From Citrifermentans bemidjiense Bem (GTDB lineage Bacteria > Desulfobacterota > Desulfuromonadia > Geobacterales > Geobacteraceae), in NCBI RefSeq assembly GCF_000020725.1, contig NC_011146.1, forward strand, positions 4,551,151 through 4,615,150: 64,000 bases of DNA, read 5' to 3'. Shown here one piece after another: positions 7,490-18,359 of the stretch (positions within the stretch are counted from its first letter, which is position 1; each line of letters opens with the position of its first letter). The notes below the pieces were generated by a model that saw only the letters and a program-made list of their open reading frames with translations, made no database searches and had not been told where the DNA came from. The position numbers and the translations under genes are program-made.

Positions 7490-9278
7490 ATGGACTATCC
7501 CCGCCCGCAATTGCAGCGCCCCAACTGGCATACGCTCGACGGCCAGTGGCACTTCACCTTCGACGACGATCTCTCTTACAACTTGCCTGTGGACGTGAAA
7601 GAGTGGCCCCTCACCATTGAGGTACCCTTCGCGCCCGAAAGCCAGGCAAGCGGCATCGGTGACACCTCCTTTCACCATGCCTGCTGGTATCAGCGCGAGT
7701 TTTACTACAACGCGACCGAAGGGAAAAAGGTGCTGCTCCATTTCGGCGCCGTCGATTACCTGGCGCACGTCTGGGTCAACGACATGCTGGTGGCGCGGCA
7801 CCGCGGCGGCTTCACCCCGTTCAGCGCCGACATCACCCATGCCCTCGATCCTTCCGGGCGCCAGGTCGTGACCGTGCGGGCCGAGGACGACCCGGAGGAT
7901 CTGGAGAAGCCGCGCGGAAAGCAGGACTGGAAGCTGGAGCCGCACGCGATCTGGTACTACCGCACCACCGGCATCTGGCAGACCGTCTGGCTGGAATCGG
8001 TCCCCGAGACCTACTTGAAGAAGCTGCGCTGGTCGCCGCACCTGGAGCGCTGGGAGGTGGGGATCGAGGCCTTCATCGTGGGTCCCATCGCGGACCAGAT
8101 GGAAGTGAACGTGCGGCTTTCCTTCAGCGACCAGCTCCTGGTCGAGGACCGCTACCGGGTGATCCACGGCGAGGTGCACCGGCGCATCGCCCTCTCCGAC
8201 CCCGGGATCGACGACTTCAGAAACGACCTTCTCTGGTCGCCGGAGCACCCGAGGCTGATCCACGCCGACATCAAGCTGATGCAGGGGGGCGAGGTGATCG
8301 ACGAGATCACCTCCTACACCGCGCTCCGTTCCGCCAAGGTGCACCGGGACCGGTTCCTCCTGAACGGGCGGCTCTACCCGCTCAGGCTGGTGCTGGACCA
8401 GGGGTACTGGCCGGAGACGCTGATGACCCCCCCCCTCGGACGAGGCGCTCAAGCGCGACGTCGAGCTCGCCAAGGCGATGGGGTTCAACGGGGTAAGAAA
8501 GCACCAAAAGCTGGAGGACCCGCGCTACCTGTACTGGGCGGACCGGCTGGGGCTCGTGGTCTGGTCGGAGATGCCGAGCGCCTTCCGCTTCACCACCCGC
8601 GCCATAAAAAGGCTGATGCGGGAATGGATCGAGGCGATCGAACGTGATTACAGCCACCCCTGCATCATCGTCTGGGTCCCCTTCAACGAGTCCTGGGGGG
8701 TCCCGGACCTGACCGCTACCAAGGCGCACCGGGACGCGGTGCACGCCTTCTACCACCTCACCAAGACGCTCGACCCCGAGCGGCCGGTGATCGGCAACGA
8801 CGGCTGGGAAAGCTCCGCCACCGACATCATCGGCATCCACGACTACGACAACAACCCTGAGAGGCTCGCGGAGCGCTACGGCCCGCAGGTGAAGCCGGAG
8901 GAGCTCTTCGACCGGCGCCGCCCCGGCGGGCGCATCCTCACCCTCGACGGATATCCGCACCGGGGGCAGCCCATCATCCTCACCGAGTTCGGCGGCGTCG
9001 CCTACGTGAAGCCCTTGGACGCCCTGCACCAGAAGGCGTGGGGGTATTTCCGCCACGACAAGATCGAGGAGTTCGAGCGCCTCGCCGTCTCCCTCATCGA
9101 AGCCGCCCGCGGCGTCGCCATGTTCAGCGGCTTTTGCTATACGCAATTCGCCGACACCTTCCAGGAGGCCAACGGCCTCCTCTTCGCGGACCGGACCCCG
9201 AAGATCCCGCTGGAGCGGATCGCCGATGCGGTTCGTGGGAAGGTCGAACAGGGCGCGCTCTTCTGGGAAAGCACCTGA
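7490..9278 (+). pseudogene. GH2 beta-galactosidase/glucuronidase-like gene, frameshifted at a C9 tract
   Basis: Two overlapping frames together encode one GH2 enzyme of about 595 residues. The first (from ATG 7490) holds the sugar-binding jelly roll and Ig-like domain; the second (to 9278) holds the catalytic barrel, with the acid/base in VPFNESWG and the nucleophile in ILTEFGG. The frame changes at a run of nine C (8427-8435); with eight C the reading runs MTPPSDEALKRDVELAKAMGFNG without interruption. As written, translation ends at 8647 after a nonsense tail, before the catalytic residues. It could be a true frameshift, slippage-controlled expression, or a sequencing error. It sits upstream of galT and galK, suggesting beta-galactoside breakdown. 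Confidence 0.8.
8427..8435 (+). repeat. poly-C tract (9 C) at the GH2 frame break
   Basis: Nine consecutive C. One base fewer joins the two halves of the GH2 gene. Confidence 0.9.
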
Positions 9279-9353
9279 GAATCGATCCCCATCCCCTGCA
9301 AAATTTCACCCGTCCACCCCATGCGCCGATTTCGCGCGCATATCGGAGGAAGC

Positions 9354-10435
<1,082 letters not shown>

Positions 10436-10439
<4 letters not shown>

Positions 10440-11527
10440 ACGGCACCGCGCGCGCGGAGGAGATGGCCGTAAAGATCCGCCTGGTCCGGGAGCTGCTCGG
10501 CGAGGGAAGGGTGCTGAGGCTCAAGGGGATCGACTGGTTCTCCTGGATCACGGCGGGGGGCTCCAACGAGGTGCTCTTGGCGGCCGAGACCGGGATCGCC
10601 GAATTCGTAGTGACCGAACGCGGCGCCTTCGTGGTGACCAACGAGATCGAGGCGCAGCGCCTGATCGACGAAGAGCTCCCCCCCGGCTGCGAGGTGCGCA
10701 TACTCCCCTGGGCCTACCCTTCCCAGTTGGAGGTGGTGATGAGGGAGCTGGCCGAAGGGACGCCGGTCTATTCGGACCGCCCGGCGGAGGCCGAGCGGGA
10801 GCTCCCGCTGCCGCTTCTGGCGGCGAAACGCACCCTCTCTCTCCCCGAACTGCACCGCTACCGCGAGGTGGGGCTTCTCGCCTCGCAGGCGATGACCGAG
10901 ACCCTGCAGCAGGCGAACCCCGACTGGAGCGAGTACCGGCTGGCCGCGGCCGGCGCCTCCGCCCTCCTCTCGCGCGGGCTCGCCCCCTGCCTGGTCATGG
11001 CGGCCGGAGACAGGCGCCGCCGCCTGTACCGCCATCCGATATCGGGGAAGGACCCGCTGGGCGCCTCCGCGATGCTGGTCTTCTGCGCTCGGGGGTACGG
11101 CCTCTACGCCAACCTCACCAGGTTCATCGCCTTCGAGCCTCTAACCGACGAGGAGGAGCAAAAGCACGCGCAGGTGCGCGAGATCGAGGCCCACGCGCTG
11201 CTCCTCTCCCGCCCGGGGGTCCTTTTGCACGAGGTCTACCGCGAGCTTGCCTCGGCCTACGCCGCGGCGGGTTACGAGCACGCCATCAAGGAGCACCACC
11301 AGGGGGGGATCACCGGCTACCTTTCCCGCGAAGTGATAGCGAACCCCGAGGCGCGGGAGCACCTGAGCGCCGGGATGGCCGTCGCCTGGAACCCGAGCCT
11401 CCCCGGCGCGAAGATAGAGGATACCTTTTTGGTGACAGAGACCGGAGTCGAGAACCTGACGCTCGACCCGGCCTGGCCGACGGTGCTAGCGGCCGGCCTG
11501 GAGCGGCCGCTCGTCCTTCGGCGATAG
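10436..11527 (+). CDS. M24 (aminopeptidase P/creatinase-like) protein with degenerate metal site
   Basis: 363 residues: a creatinase-type N-terminal domain (about 1-150) then an M24 pita-bread fold. Regions that normally carry the two-metal site are recognisable but altered: the usual D-x-G...aDiTR block reads VFCARGYGLYANLTR (both Asp lost), the usual EPG block reads AWNPSLPGAKIEDT (first Glu replaced by Asn, second Glu kept), and the histidine region is EHHQGGITGY. Three of five expected ligands are missing, so peptidase activity is doubtful. It is translationally coupled to galT and followed 8 bases later by galK, an unexpected place for a peptidase. The function is unknown. Confidence 0.75.
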
Positions 11528-11535
11528 GAGCCATC

Positions 11536-12609
11536 ATGTCCGCTGCTACCGACTTTGAAAAGACCTTCGAGTCCCCCTGCGAAGTGACCGCCCGCGCCCC
11601 CGGACGGGTGAACCTCCTAGGGGAGCATACCGACTACAACGACGGCTTCGTCCTCCCCATCGCGGTGCCGCTGGAGACCACGGTGGAGTTGGCCAGAAGC
11701 CGCGACGGCCGGAACCACTACTATGCCGAGGAGCTGCAGGAAAGGGCGTGGTCGGAGACCGGAGGTGCGGTCCCGAGCGGCTTCGCCGCCTATCTGCACG
11801 GCTGCCTCGCCCTTTTGCGCCTCTCCGGGCACCACGTGGACCCGGTGTCGGTGCGGGTCACCTCCCAGGTACCGATGGGGAGCGGACTCTCCTCCAGCGC
11901 CGCGCTCGAAGTCGCCTTCCTGCGCGGGATGCGGGAGCTGTTCCGCCTCGACCTTGACGACGTCGAGATTGCGCTCATGGCCCAGCAGGCCGAGATCCGC
12001 TACGCCGGGGTCAACTGCGGCATCATGGACCAGATGGCGGCAAGCCTCGCCGACTCCACCCACATGCTCTTCATCGACACCCGGTCGCTGGAACGCAAGC
12101 TCCTCCCGCTTCCCCCGCGCTCCGAGCTCCTGGTCATCGACTGCGGGATCCCGCGAAAGCTCGGCGAGAGCATGTACAACCTGCGCCGGCAGGAGTGCGA
12201 GGAGGCTGTGGAGCTTCTGGGTATTGCTTCGCTGCGGGAGCTGTCGGACCTGGGCCAGCTCATCAAGCTGCCGCGCAACCTGGCTCAGCGCGCCCGGCAC
12301 GTGCTGACCGAGAACGAGCGGGTGCTGGAAGCGGTCAAAGGCGTGCACGGCTGCCGCTTCGGGGAATTGATGAACGCCTCGCACATGAGCCTCAGGGACG
12401 ACTTCCAGGTCTCCATACCCGAACTGGACCTTCTGGCCAGGCTGCTGCAGGAGCAGGTCGACGTGTACGGAGCGCGGCTCACCGGGGCCGGCTTCGGAGG
12501 TGCCTGCGTGGCGCTGGTGCGCGAGGGGAAAGCGGCGGAGGTAGCGTCGAACGTGTTGGCGCTCTACCGCGAGCAGGGGCAACAGGGGAAGCTATTGGTG
12601 CCGCAGTAG
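11536..12609 (+). CDS. galK: galactokinase
   Basis: 357 residues, GHMP kinase. The galactokinase signature GRVNLLGEHTDYNDGF is at 23-38, the ATP loop VPMGSGLSSSAALE is near 112-125, and the C-terminal GHMP motif is LTGAGFGGACVALV. It phosphorylates galactose at C1 at the expense of ATP, feeding GalT. It begins 8 bases after the M24 gene, and TAGGAG overlaps that gene's stop. No galE or mutarotase is present in the window. Confidence 0.94.
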   Translation: MSAATDFEKTFESPCEVTARAPGRVNLLGEHTDYNDGFVLPIAVPLETTVELARSRDGRNHYYAEELQERAWSETGGAVPSGFAAYLHGCLALLRLSGHHVDPVSVRVTSQVPMGSGLSSSAALEVAFLRGMRELFRLDLDDVEIALMAQQAEIRYAGVNCGIMDQMAASLADSTHMLFIDTRSLERKLLPLPPRSELLVIDCGIPRKLGESMYNLRRQECEEAVELLGIASLRELSDLGQLIKLPRNLAQRARHVLTENERVLEAVKGVHGCRFGELMNASHMSLRDDFQVSIPELDLLARLLQEQVDVYGARLTGAGFGGACVALVREGKAAEVASNVLALYREQGQQGKLLVPQ

Positions 12610-12631
12610 CCGCGGCCGGCGGGAAAAGGCC

Positions 12632-14824
12632 ATGAGCAATGACAGGCATAAAGAGAGAGTCCCCGAGCTGTGGGGGGGGATGGAATGCACCCTGAACCGC
12701 GTGGGGAAGCACTTCCACAGCCAGCTCGCCCTGAACGGCCACCTGAGCCGCCCGAAGGATCTCGAACTCTTCGCCGGGCTCGGCATCCGGACGCTGCGCT
12801 ACCCCGTGCTCTGGGAGATGGTAGCGCCGCAACGCCTCGATGCCCCGGACTGGCGCTGGACCGATGAGAGGTTGAACCGGTTGCTGGAGCTCGGCCTTGA
12901 GCCCGTCGCCGGATTGCTGCACCACGGCAGCGGCCCCGCCTACACCAGCCTCGTCGATCCAGATTTCCCCGCCCTATTGGCCCGCTACGCCCGCCTGGTC
13001 GCACGGCGCTACCCCTGGATCAGGTACTTCACCCCCGTCAACGAACCCCTCACCACCGCCCGCTTCAGCGGCCTCTACGGCCACTGGTACCCCCACGGCA
13101 CCGACGACCGCACCTTCGTCCGCACCTTGCTGTCGCAGTGCCGCGGCATAGTGGAGGCGATGCGGGGCATCCGCGAAGTGACGCCAGAGGCAAAGCTGGT
13201 GATGGCCGAGGACATGGGGAAGACCTTCTCCACGGATCTACTCCGCTACCAGGCCGACTACGAGAACCACCGGCGCTGGCTGAGCCTCGACCTTTTGGCG
13301 GGGAAGGTGGATCGCTGCCATCCGCTACGCCTGTGGCTGGAGCAAAACGGGACCGACGATGCGGAGTTCGACTACTTCCTGCAGAGCGGCATGGCGCCGG
13401 ACGTGGTCGGGCTCAACTACTACTTGACCAGCGACCGCTTCCTCGACCACCGGCTGGACCGCTACCCCGAGTGGACCCACGGCGGGAACCACCAGCACCG
13501 CTACGCGGACGTCGAGGCGGTGCGAGCCTGCCCGGAAGGGATACTGGGGCACGAAGAGGTGCTCCGCAGCGCCTGGCAGCGCTACGCAAAGGAAGTGGCC
13601 CTCACCGAGGTGCACCTGGGTTCCACCCGCGAGGAGCAGTTACGCTGGTTCCACGAGGCGTGGCAAGCGGGCGTGAAGCTTTGCCGCGAAGGGGTTCCGG
13701 TAAGAGCGGTGACCGCCTGGTCGCTTTTGGGCTCCTTCGACTGGTGCGGCCTCTTCACCAGCATCACCGGCTCTTACGAGCCGGGAGTTTTCGACATCAG
13801 GGGGCCTTCCCCGCGCCCCACGCTCCTTGCCGGGGGGCTGCGCCAGATCGTGCGCGAGGGGGAGTTGAGCCATCCAACGGTGAGAAGCCCAGGCTGGTGG
13901 CGCAGGCCGGACCGGTTTCTTCCCGGCCTGAACCCCGACCTCCCCTCCACGGGGGATGAGTGTGCAGAGGAGCGCGGGCGAATCCTCATCGTCGGTAAGA
14001 CCGGGACCTTGGGGCAGTCCTTCTCCCGGCTCTGCCGGCATCGCGGCATCCCCTGCCACCTCCTCTCCCGCGGCGAAATCGATATCGCCTCTGCGGCCTC
14101 GGTCGCGACGGCCTTCGACCGCTACGAACCCTGGGCGGTGGTCAACGGCGCGGGCTTCGTCCGGATCGACGACGCCGAGGGGGACGCCAGCACCTGCTTC
14201 AGGGAAAACACCGTGGGGCCCGCGGTGCTCGCCGCCGAATGCGCCCGGCGCGGCGTGCCGCTGATGACCTTCTCCTCCGACATGGTCTTCAACGGCAGCA
14301 AGCGGACCGCTTACCAGGAGCGGGATCCGGTATCGCCAATCAACATCTACGGGCAGAGCAAGGCCGAGGCGGAACGCCAGGTGCTTAAGCTATATCCAGG
14401 GGCACTGGTGTTGCGCACCAGCGCATTCTTCGGCCCCTGGGACCGGTACAACTTCGTCACCGTCACTTTGCGCCGGCTCGCGGCCGGGGAAACTGTCGAA
14501 GCCGCCTCCGACCTGGTGGTCTCCCCCACTTACATCCCGGACCTGGTCCATGCCGGGCTCGACCTGCTCCTGGACGGCGAGAGCGGCATCTGGCACTTAA
14601 GCAACGCCGGCGCCGTGAGCTGGGCCGAGCTCGCCCGCTGCTGCGCCAAAATGGCGGGATTGGATTCCTCCCGCGTCATCCCGCGCCCCGCGGCCTCCCT
14701 CGGCTACCTCGCGCCACGCCCCCCCTTCTCGGTCCTGGGAAGCGAGCGCGGCGTGGTACTGCCGGAGCTGGAAAACGCATTGAGCCGATACTTCTTCGAC
14801 ACGGTCCCACCCGAAAACGAGTGA
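12632..14824 (+). CDS. GH1-like glycosidase fused to RmlD-like sugar-nucleotide reductase
   Basis: 730 residues in one frame. Residues 1-~420 form a GH1 beta-glycosidase-like barrel: RYPVLWEMVAP, the acid/base site TPVNEP, GLNYYLTSDR, and a candidate nucleophile Glu in ALTEVHLGS. Residues ~450-725 form an SDR/RmlD (dTDP-4-dehydrorhamnose reductase-like) domain: ILIVGKTGTLGQS nucleotide loop, TFSSDMVFNG, the catalytic YGQSK, and RTSAFFGPWD. The link is a short Pro-rich segment near 425-445. One part would cleave or bind glycosides, the other reduce a nucleotide-activated sugar. It ends the galactose operon at a terminator. Confidence 0.8.
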   Translation: MSNDRHKERVPELWGGMECTLNRVGKHFHSQLALNGHLSRPKDLELFAGLGIRTLRYPVLWEMVAPQRLDAPDWRWTDERLNRLLELGLEPVAGLLHHGSGPAYTSLVDPDFPALLARYARLVARRYPWIRYFTPVNEPLTTARFSGLYGHWYPHGTDDRTFVRTLLSQCRGIVEAMRGIREVTPEAKLVMAEDMGKTFSTDLLRYQADYENHRRWLSLDLLAGKVDRCHPLRLWLEQNGTDDAEFDYFLQSGMAPDVVGLNYYLTSDRFLDHRLDRYPEWTHGGNHQHRYADVEAVRACPEGILGHEEVLRSAWQRYAKEVALTEVHLGSTREEQLRWFHEAWQAGVKLCREGVPVRAVTAWSLLGSFDWCGLFTSITGSYEPGVFDIRGPSPRPTLLAGGLRQIVREGELSHPTVRSPGWWRRPDRFLPGLNPDLPSTGDECAEERGRILIVGKTGTLGQSFSRLCRHRGIPCHLLSRGEIDIASAASVATAFDRYEPWAVVNGAGFVRIDDAEGDASTCFRENTVGPAVLAAECARRGVPLMTFSSDMVFNGSKRTAYQERDPVSPINIYGQSKAEAERQVLKLYPGALVLRTSAFFGPWDRYNFVTVTLRRLAAGETVEAASDLVVSPTYIPDLVHAGLDLLLDGESGIWHLSNAGAVSWAELARCCAKMAGLDSSRVIPRPAASLGYLAPRPPFSVLGSERGVVLPELENALSRYFFDTVPPENE

Positions 14825-14849
14825 TGCTGCACCCCTCCGCTTCCACAAA

Positions 14850-14876
14850 AAAAGGCCCCTTAACGGGGCCTTTTCA
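14850..14876 (+). terminator. intrinsic terminator
   Basis: Stem AAGGCCCC with GGGGCCTT (14852-14859, 14865-14872), A-tract before and T residues after. It closes the galactose operon and may also serve the convergent glycosyltransferase gene. Confidence 0.85.
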
Positions 14877-14968
14877 GTGACATCTCTAAAACCTGTTGCC
14901 GCGGAGTTCACGGATAAAATCCCAGACAGGCATAAACAATTTTTGTTTCCATGATTTTCTCAGGCGTT

Positions 14969-16117
14969 CTACGTGGCGAGCGATTCGCTGTGCACCGTCC
15001 GCGCCCTCTTGCGCCGGACCGCCCGGTCGATCAGCTGGCTCATCGCCTGCACCGTGGCGTCCCACGAAGTCCCCGCGAGCACCTGGCGCATGGCGCCTAC
15101 CATTTCCCGGTACCGGTCCGGCGGGAGGTTCAGGGCCTCATTGCAGGCGGCTATGAAATTGCCGATGCCGTCCCCGATGAAGACGATGTCGCCGTAAGGG
15201 ACCGCCACGTCAGTGATGGGGGTGCTGACCACCGGCTTCTCCGCGGCCATGTATTCCAGGGTCTTGGTGGGGCTGATGAAGCGCGTGGCGTCGTTCAGCG
15301 CGAAGGGGATGAGGCAGACGTCCCACCCGGCCAGGTAACCGGGGAGAGCTGCGTATTCCTGCTGCCCGAAGTAGTGGATGTTCGCCCCCTTGGGGAGAAG
15401 CTCAGGTGAGATCTTCAGCACCGGGCCTACCATGACGATCTGCCAGTCGCGATGGGATAGCGCCATGGCGTCGAGAAGCTGCAGGTCGAGCCTTTCGTCC
15501 AGCACGCCAAAGTAGCCGAGCCTCGGCTTGGGGAGGACCTTCTGGGTCGCGTGCTCGCACTCCGGATCGCAGGCGAGCGCGAAATGGGAGGCGTCGACGC
15601 TGCTCGGGAAGCAGTGCACCTCGGGGTGATGGCTCTTCTTGGCCTGGTACAGGCTGGGACCGCCGGTAAAGACGAGGTCCGCCACTGCCAGCAGCGCCTT
15701 TTCCCGCTGCACCAGTTCTTTCGGCGCTTCCAGGAAACCGGTCAACTCGTCCATGCAGTCGTACACCACCAGGGAGGGGCGGAGCACCCTCGCCAGGGGA
15801 AGCGCCATCGGGGTGTAGAACCAGACGATATATCGGCTCAGTTCCTCCTGCGCCACCAGTTCTTCCAGTAGCGGCGCCAGCCAAATGAGCTGCTCATCGT
15901 TAAACCCGGATTTTTGCGACGGGGTATGGGGCCTGCAGACCAGCACCCCCGGCTCCGGCGTGCTGCATTCCAGAAACGGCTCCCGCCTGGCGTCGTAAAC
16001 CGGCTCTTCGAAGAAGATCACCCGGCGCCTGCCCGCCATCCGGGTCAACAAGTGCTGTGGGCGCTGGTACACGAAGCTCCAGCGCAGGTGCGAGAAAACG
16101 ATGATCGCTCTGGGCAT
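14969..16117 (-). CDS. GT4-type glycosyltransferase
   Basis: 382 residues with two Rossmann-like halves. The N-terminus MPRAIIVFSHLRWSFVYQRPQHL is characteristic of a group of GT-B enzymes often found near Galf/exopolysaccharide genes; the C-terminal donor site reads FISPTKTLEYMAAEKPVVSTPI. It transfers a nucleotide-activated sugar in the cytoplasm; donor and acceptor are unknown. It converges on the galactose block that contains glf, so a galactofuranose-bearing glycan is a possible product (inference). Confidence 0.82.
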   Translation of the reverse strand: MPRAIIVFSHLRWSFVYQRPQHLLTRMAGRRRVIFFEEPVYDARREPFLECSTPEPGVLVCRPHTPSQKSGFNDEQLIWLAPLLEELVAQEELSRYIVWFYTPMALPLARVLRPSLVVYDCMDELTGFLEAPKELVQREKALLAVADLVFTGGPSLYQAKKSHHPEVHCFPSSVDASHFALACDPECEHATQKVLPKPRLGYFGVLDERLDLQLLDAMALSHRDWQIVMVGPVLKISPELLPKGANIHYFGQQEYAALPGYLAGWDVCLIPFALNDATRFISPTKTLEYMAAEKPVVSTPITDVAVPYGDIVFIGDGIGNFIAACNEALNLPPDRYREMVGAMRQVLAGTSWDATVQAMSQLIDRAVRRKRARTVHSESLAT

Positions 16118-16271
16118 GGCCGGGTCTCCTGTCGGCGTTGTATTTTTTGGGGCTTTGGTCGGGTGTCGATCTGCAGGGAGCAGGTTTTACAGCGAAAACA
16201 ACAGTAGAGGATTCTAACAGAGCAACCTTGAAAGGGAAGAAGGACAGGGGCTTAACGAAAAAGAAAGGCTT

Positions 16272-17096
16272 TTACAACGCAGCTTTCGAGGCGCCCGGCC
16301 TGGGGGGCGCGTCCAATATCTGCAGCAGGCGCTCAAGCTCCTGCTGTTTCAACGGGACCGGGCGCATCTGGGTCCCGGGGCGCGACTGGCGGGGGTTCTT
16401 GAGCCATTTTTCCAGCGCCGGCGCGCTCCAGCGCTCCTTCCCCGCCACCGTGAGGGGATAGAATTCGGAGAAAAGCCCGGAAAGGTTCGGGCCGACGCTA
16501 CCGCGCCCCACCCCGCCCAGCGCCGCGGTCAGTATCTTGTGGCAGGGACCGCACTTCTTCTCGAAGACGTTCTCCCCCTTTCCCGCCGTTTCGAAATGCA
16601 CCACCCGGGGCGTCTCCTTCCCTTTTTTCGCCGAACCCTTGGTGCCGGCCAAAAGGGCGTTCACCAGGTCCGTGATCGCCCCCTGTTCCAGCTTGAAATC
16701 CGGCATCTGCAGTGCTGGCGCATCTATCGAGGCGAAGAGATTCTCCGGCGTGGTCCCGGCCGGGGGGAGGTCCAGGTTGCTCGCCAGGCGGTTCCCTCTG
16801 CCGGCGGCATTGTGGCAGCGGCGGCAGGCGAAGGTTTCCAGGAGCCTGTTGCCGCGCTCTACCGGTGCCGAGCCCGGCACCCCCGACCAGGAAAAGCGGG
16901 CTGCGACCAGGCCGTGATGCGCGACGCGGAGACGGTCCGAGCGGGGGTCTCCCCGGTGGCACCCGACACAACTACCCAATCCGCGGTAGTGCGGCGGGTG
17001 GCACCTCAGGCAGGAGTCGGCCGCGTGCCCGCTCCCGCAGCAAAGAAGCACGGCCAAGACCGCCAGGGCTGTCAGAAAGGCGCGACCAGTTGCCAA
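16272..17096 (-). CDS. extS: tetraheme c-type cytochrome ExtS
   Basis: 274 residues with an N-terminal export signal (AFLTALAVLAVLLCCGSGHA) and four CxxCH heme sites: CLRCH, CVGCH, CRRCH and CGPCH. The last two lie in mono-heme cytochrome-like domains with Met-containing loops (LQMPDF, GTQMRPV). The cysteines in VLLCCGSG could be lipidated, but the lipobox is poor. It is the last gene of the ext cluster and overlaps the start-proximal cytochrome b gene by 25 bases, so it is co-translated with it. The likely role is to accept electrons from the quinol-oxidising ExtO/P/Q complex. The letter is assigned from cluster order. Confidence 0.8.
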   Translation of the reverse strand: MATGRAFLTALAVLAVLLCCGSGHAADSCLRCHPPHYRGLGSCVGCHRGDPRSDRLRVAHHGLVAARFSWSGVPGSAPVERGNRLLETFACRRCHNAAGRGNRLASNLDLPPAGTTPENLFASIDAPALQMPDFKLEQGAITDLVNALLAGTKGSAKKGKETPRVVHFETAGKGENVFEKKCGPCHKILTAALGGVGRGSVGPNLSGLFSEFYPLTVAGKERWSAPALEKWLKNPRQSRPGTQMRPVPLKQQELERLLQILDAPPRPGASKAAL

Positions 17097-17488
17097 TTGG
17101 GACCTCGCAAGAACATGGCTACCACGGTGAGCGCCAGTACGGCCGCGCCCAGCGCCAGCGCGACGATGGCCACAAGCCTCTGCTCCCTGGGAAACCAGGA
17201 GGCCTTGGCCGCGGGAGTGCCGGTGTGAAGCCAGGGCAGGAAGAGAAATAGTGGAGTGAGCGCCAGCACCAGGTAGATGAGGTACTTGGAATAGCTGACC
17301 AGCTCCTGGATCCAGAGCAGGAACCAGGCGGATTTCACCGGGTTGGGGACGCGGGCGATGTCGGCCTGCTCCTGCAGGGGGGCGGGTATCAGCCAGGCAA
17401 GCCCGGCAAGCGCCGCGACGAGGAGAAGCATGGAGATCTTCACCGGCCGGAAGAAGTGCGGGGAACTCTTTACGTAGCCTCGTTTCAT
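17072..17488 (-). CDS. extQ: cytochrome b C-terminal/subunit IV-like membrane protein ExtQ
   Basis: 138 residues from ATG 17488, with three hydrophobic segments (ISMLLLVAALAGLAWLIPA; YLIYLVLALTPLFLFLPWL; VAIVALALGAAVLALTVVAMF). The sequence VPNPVKSAWFLLWIQEL resembles the PetD/cyt b C-terminal entry into the membrane with its quinol-site region. It overlaps extP by 4 bases (ATGA) and extS by 25, so stoichiometric expression is expected. Together with ExtP it reconstitutes a split cytochrome b as in b6f-type complexes. Confidence 0.8.
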   Translation of the reverse strand: MKRGYVKSSPHFFRPVKISMLLLVAALAGLAWLIPAPLQEQADIARVPNPVKSAWFLLWIQELVSYSKYLIYLVLALTPLFLFLPWLHTGTPAAKASWFPREQRLVAIVALALGAAVLALTVVAMFLRGPNWQLVAPF

Positions 17489-18105
17489 AGGTAAGGGAGC
17501 ACCCCCTTGTTCTTCCTGATCCGGTAGAAATGCAGGGAGCTCAGGAGCAGAACCATCCCCGGGACGACCAGGATGTGCAGCACGTAAAAACGAAGCAGCG
17601 ACATCGGCTCTCCCACCCCGTCCGGCACCAGGACCGTGCGCATCGCCCCCCCGAAAGGAAGGGTGTTGACCAGCTCCATCCCGGTCTGGGTGGCCCAAAG
17701 CGCCAGCTGGTCCATCGGGAGGAGATACCCGGTGTACCCCTCGAAGACGGCGAGCATCAAGAGCGCGCAGCCGGTGAGCCAGTTCAGCTCCCGGGGCTTT
17801 GCGTAGGCGCCGGTCAGGATGACCCGGAGCGTATGCAGCACGATAAGGACCAGGAGGAAGTGGCTCGCGAGCCGGTGCAGGCTCCGGAGATACTTCCCCC
17901 CGGTGACCGAGGATTCGAGCAGCAGGATCGAGGGATAGGCGGCTGCCGGCGTCGGCTGGTAATAGAAAAGAAGCAGCATGCCGGTCGCTACCAGCACCAG
18001 GAACGAGGTGAAGGCGAGCCCCCCAAGGCAGAAGGTGTAGGAAAAAGTCAGATCCCTCTGCAGCACCGCTCTCGGAAAAAGATGTCTGGCGAAATCTTTG
18101 ATCAA
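17485..18105 (-). CDS. extP: cytochrome b N-terminal subunit ExtP
   Basis: 206 residues with four membrane helices and the paired histidines for two b hemes: SLHRLASH in helix B, VLHTLRV next to it, and FYVLHILV / LSSLHFYRI in helix D. The GG-containing TGGKYLRSLHR and FEGYTGYLLPMDQLA motifs are cyt b hallmarks. It oxidises menaquinol and passes electrons to the Rieske (ExtO) and c-type subunits. ATGA overlap with extQ; the gap to extO upstream (about 254 bases) holds an inverted-repeat element. Confidence 0.88.
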   Translation of the reverse strand: MIKDFARHLFPRAVLQRDLTFSYTFCLGGLAFTSFLVLVATGMLLLFYYQPTPAAAYPSILLLESSVTGGKYLRSLHRLASHFLLVLIVLHTLRVILTGAYAKPRELNWLTGCALLMLAVFEGYTGYLLPMDQLALWATQTGMELVNTLPFGGAMRTVLVPDGVGEPMSLLRFYVLHILVVPGMVLLLSSLHFYRIRKNKGVLPYL

Positions 18106-18147
18106 CTGCCTCTCCTATGGTTCATCGAAGCCGCAAGCTGGAACGGC

Positions 18148-18183
18148 GCCCTCACCCCAACCCTCTCCCAGAGGGAGAGGGGG
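18148..18183. repeat. GC-rich inverted repeat inside the ext operon
   Basis: CCCTCTCC-CAGA-GGGAGAGGG, preceded by CTCACCCCAAC. This is the same kind of palindromic boilerplate element seen dispersed in many proteobacterial genomes. It occupies the only sizeable gap (18106-18359) between extO and extP. Confidence 0.6.
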
Positions 18184-18359
18184 CATGGACGGAGTCTTTT
18201 GCCATCAAAAGTTGAAGCAATTTGCACTGAAACTGTAACCCATGTCCCCGAACACCTGTAACCCGACTCCGATCTATACAGGGGGAGGGGGGAGCAAGAA
18301 CGGTTCTGTGTACCCCTTCGCGAGAAGAGCCCTTGCCCCGGCAATTCCCGTCGCCATCC

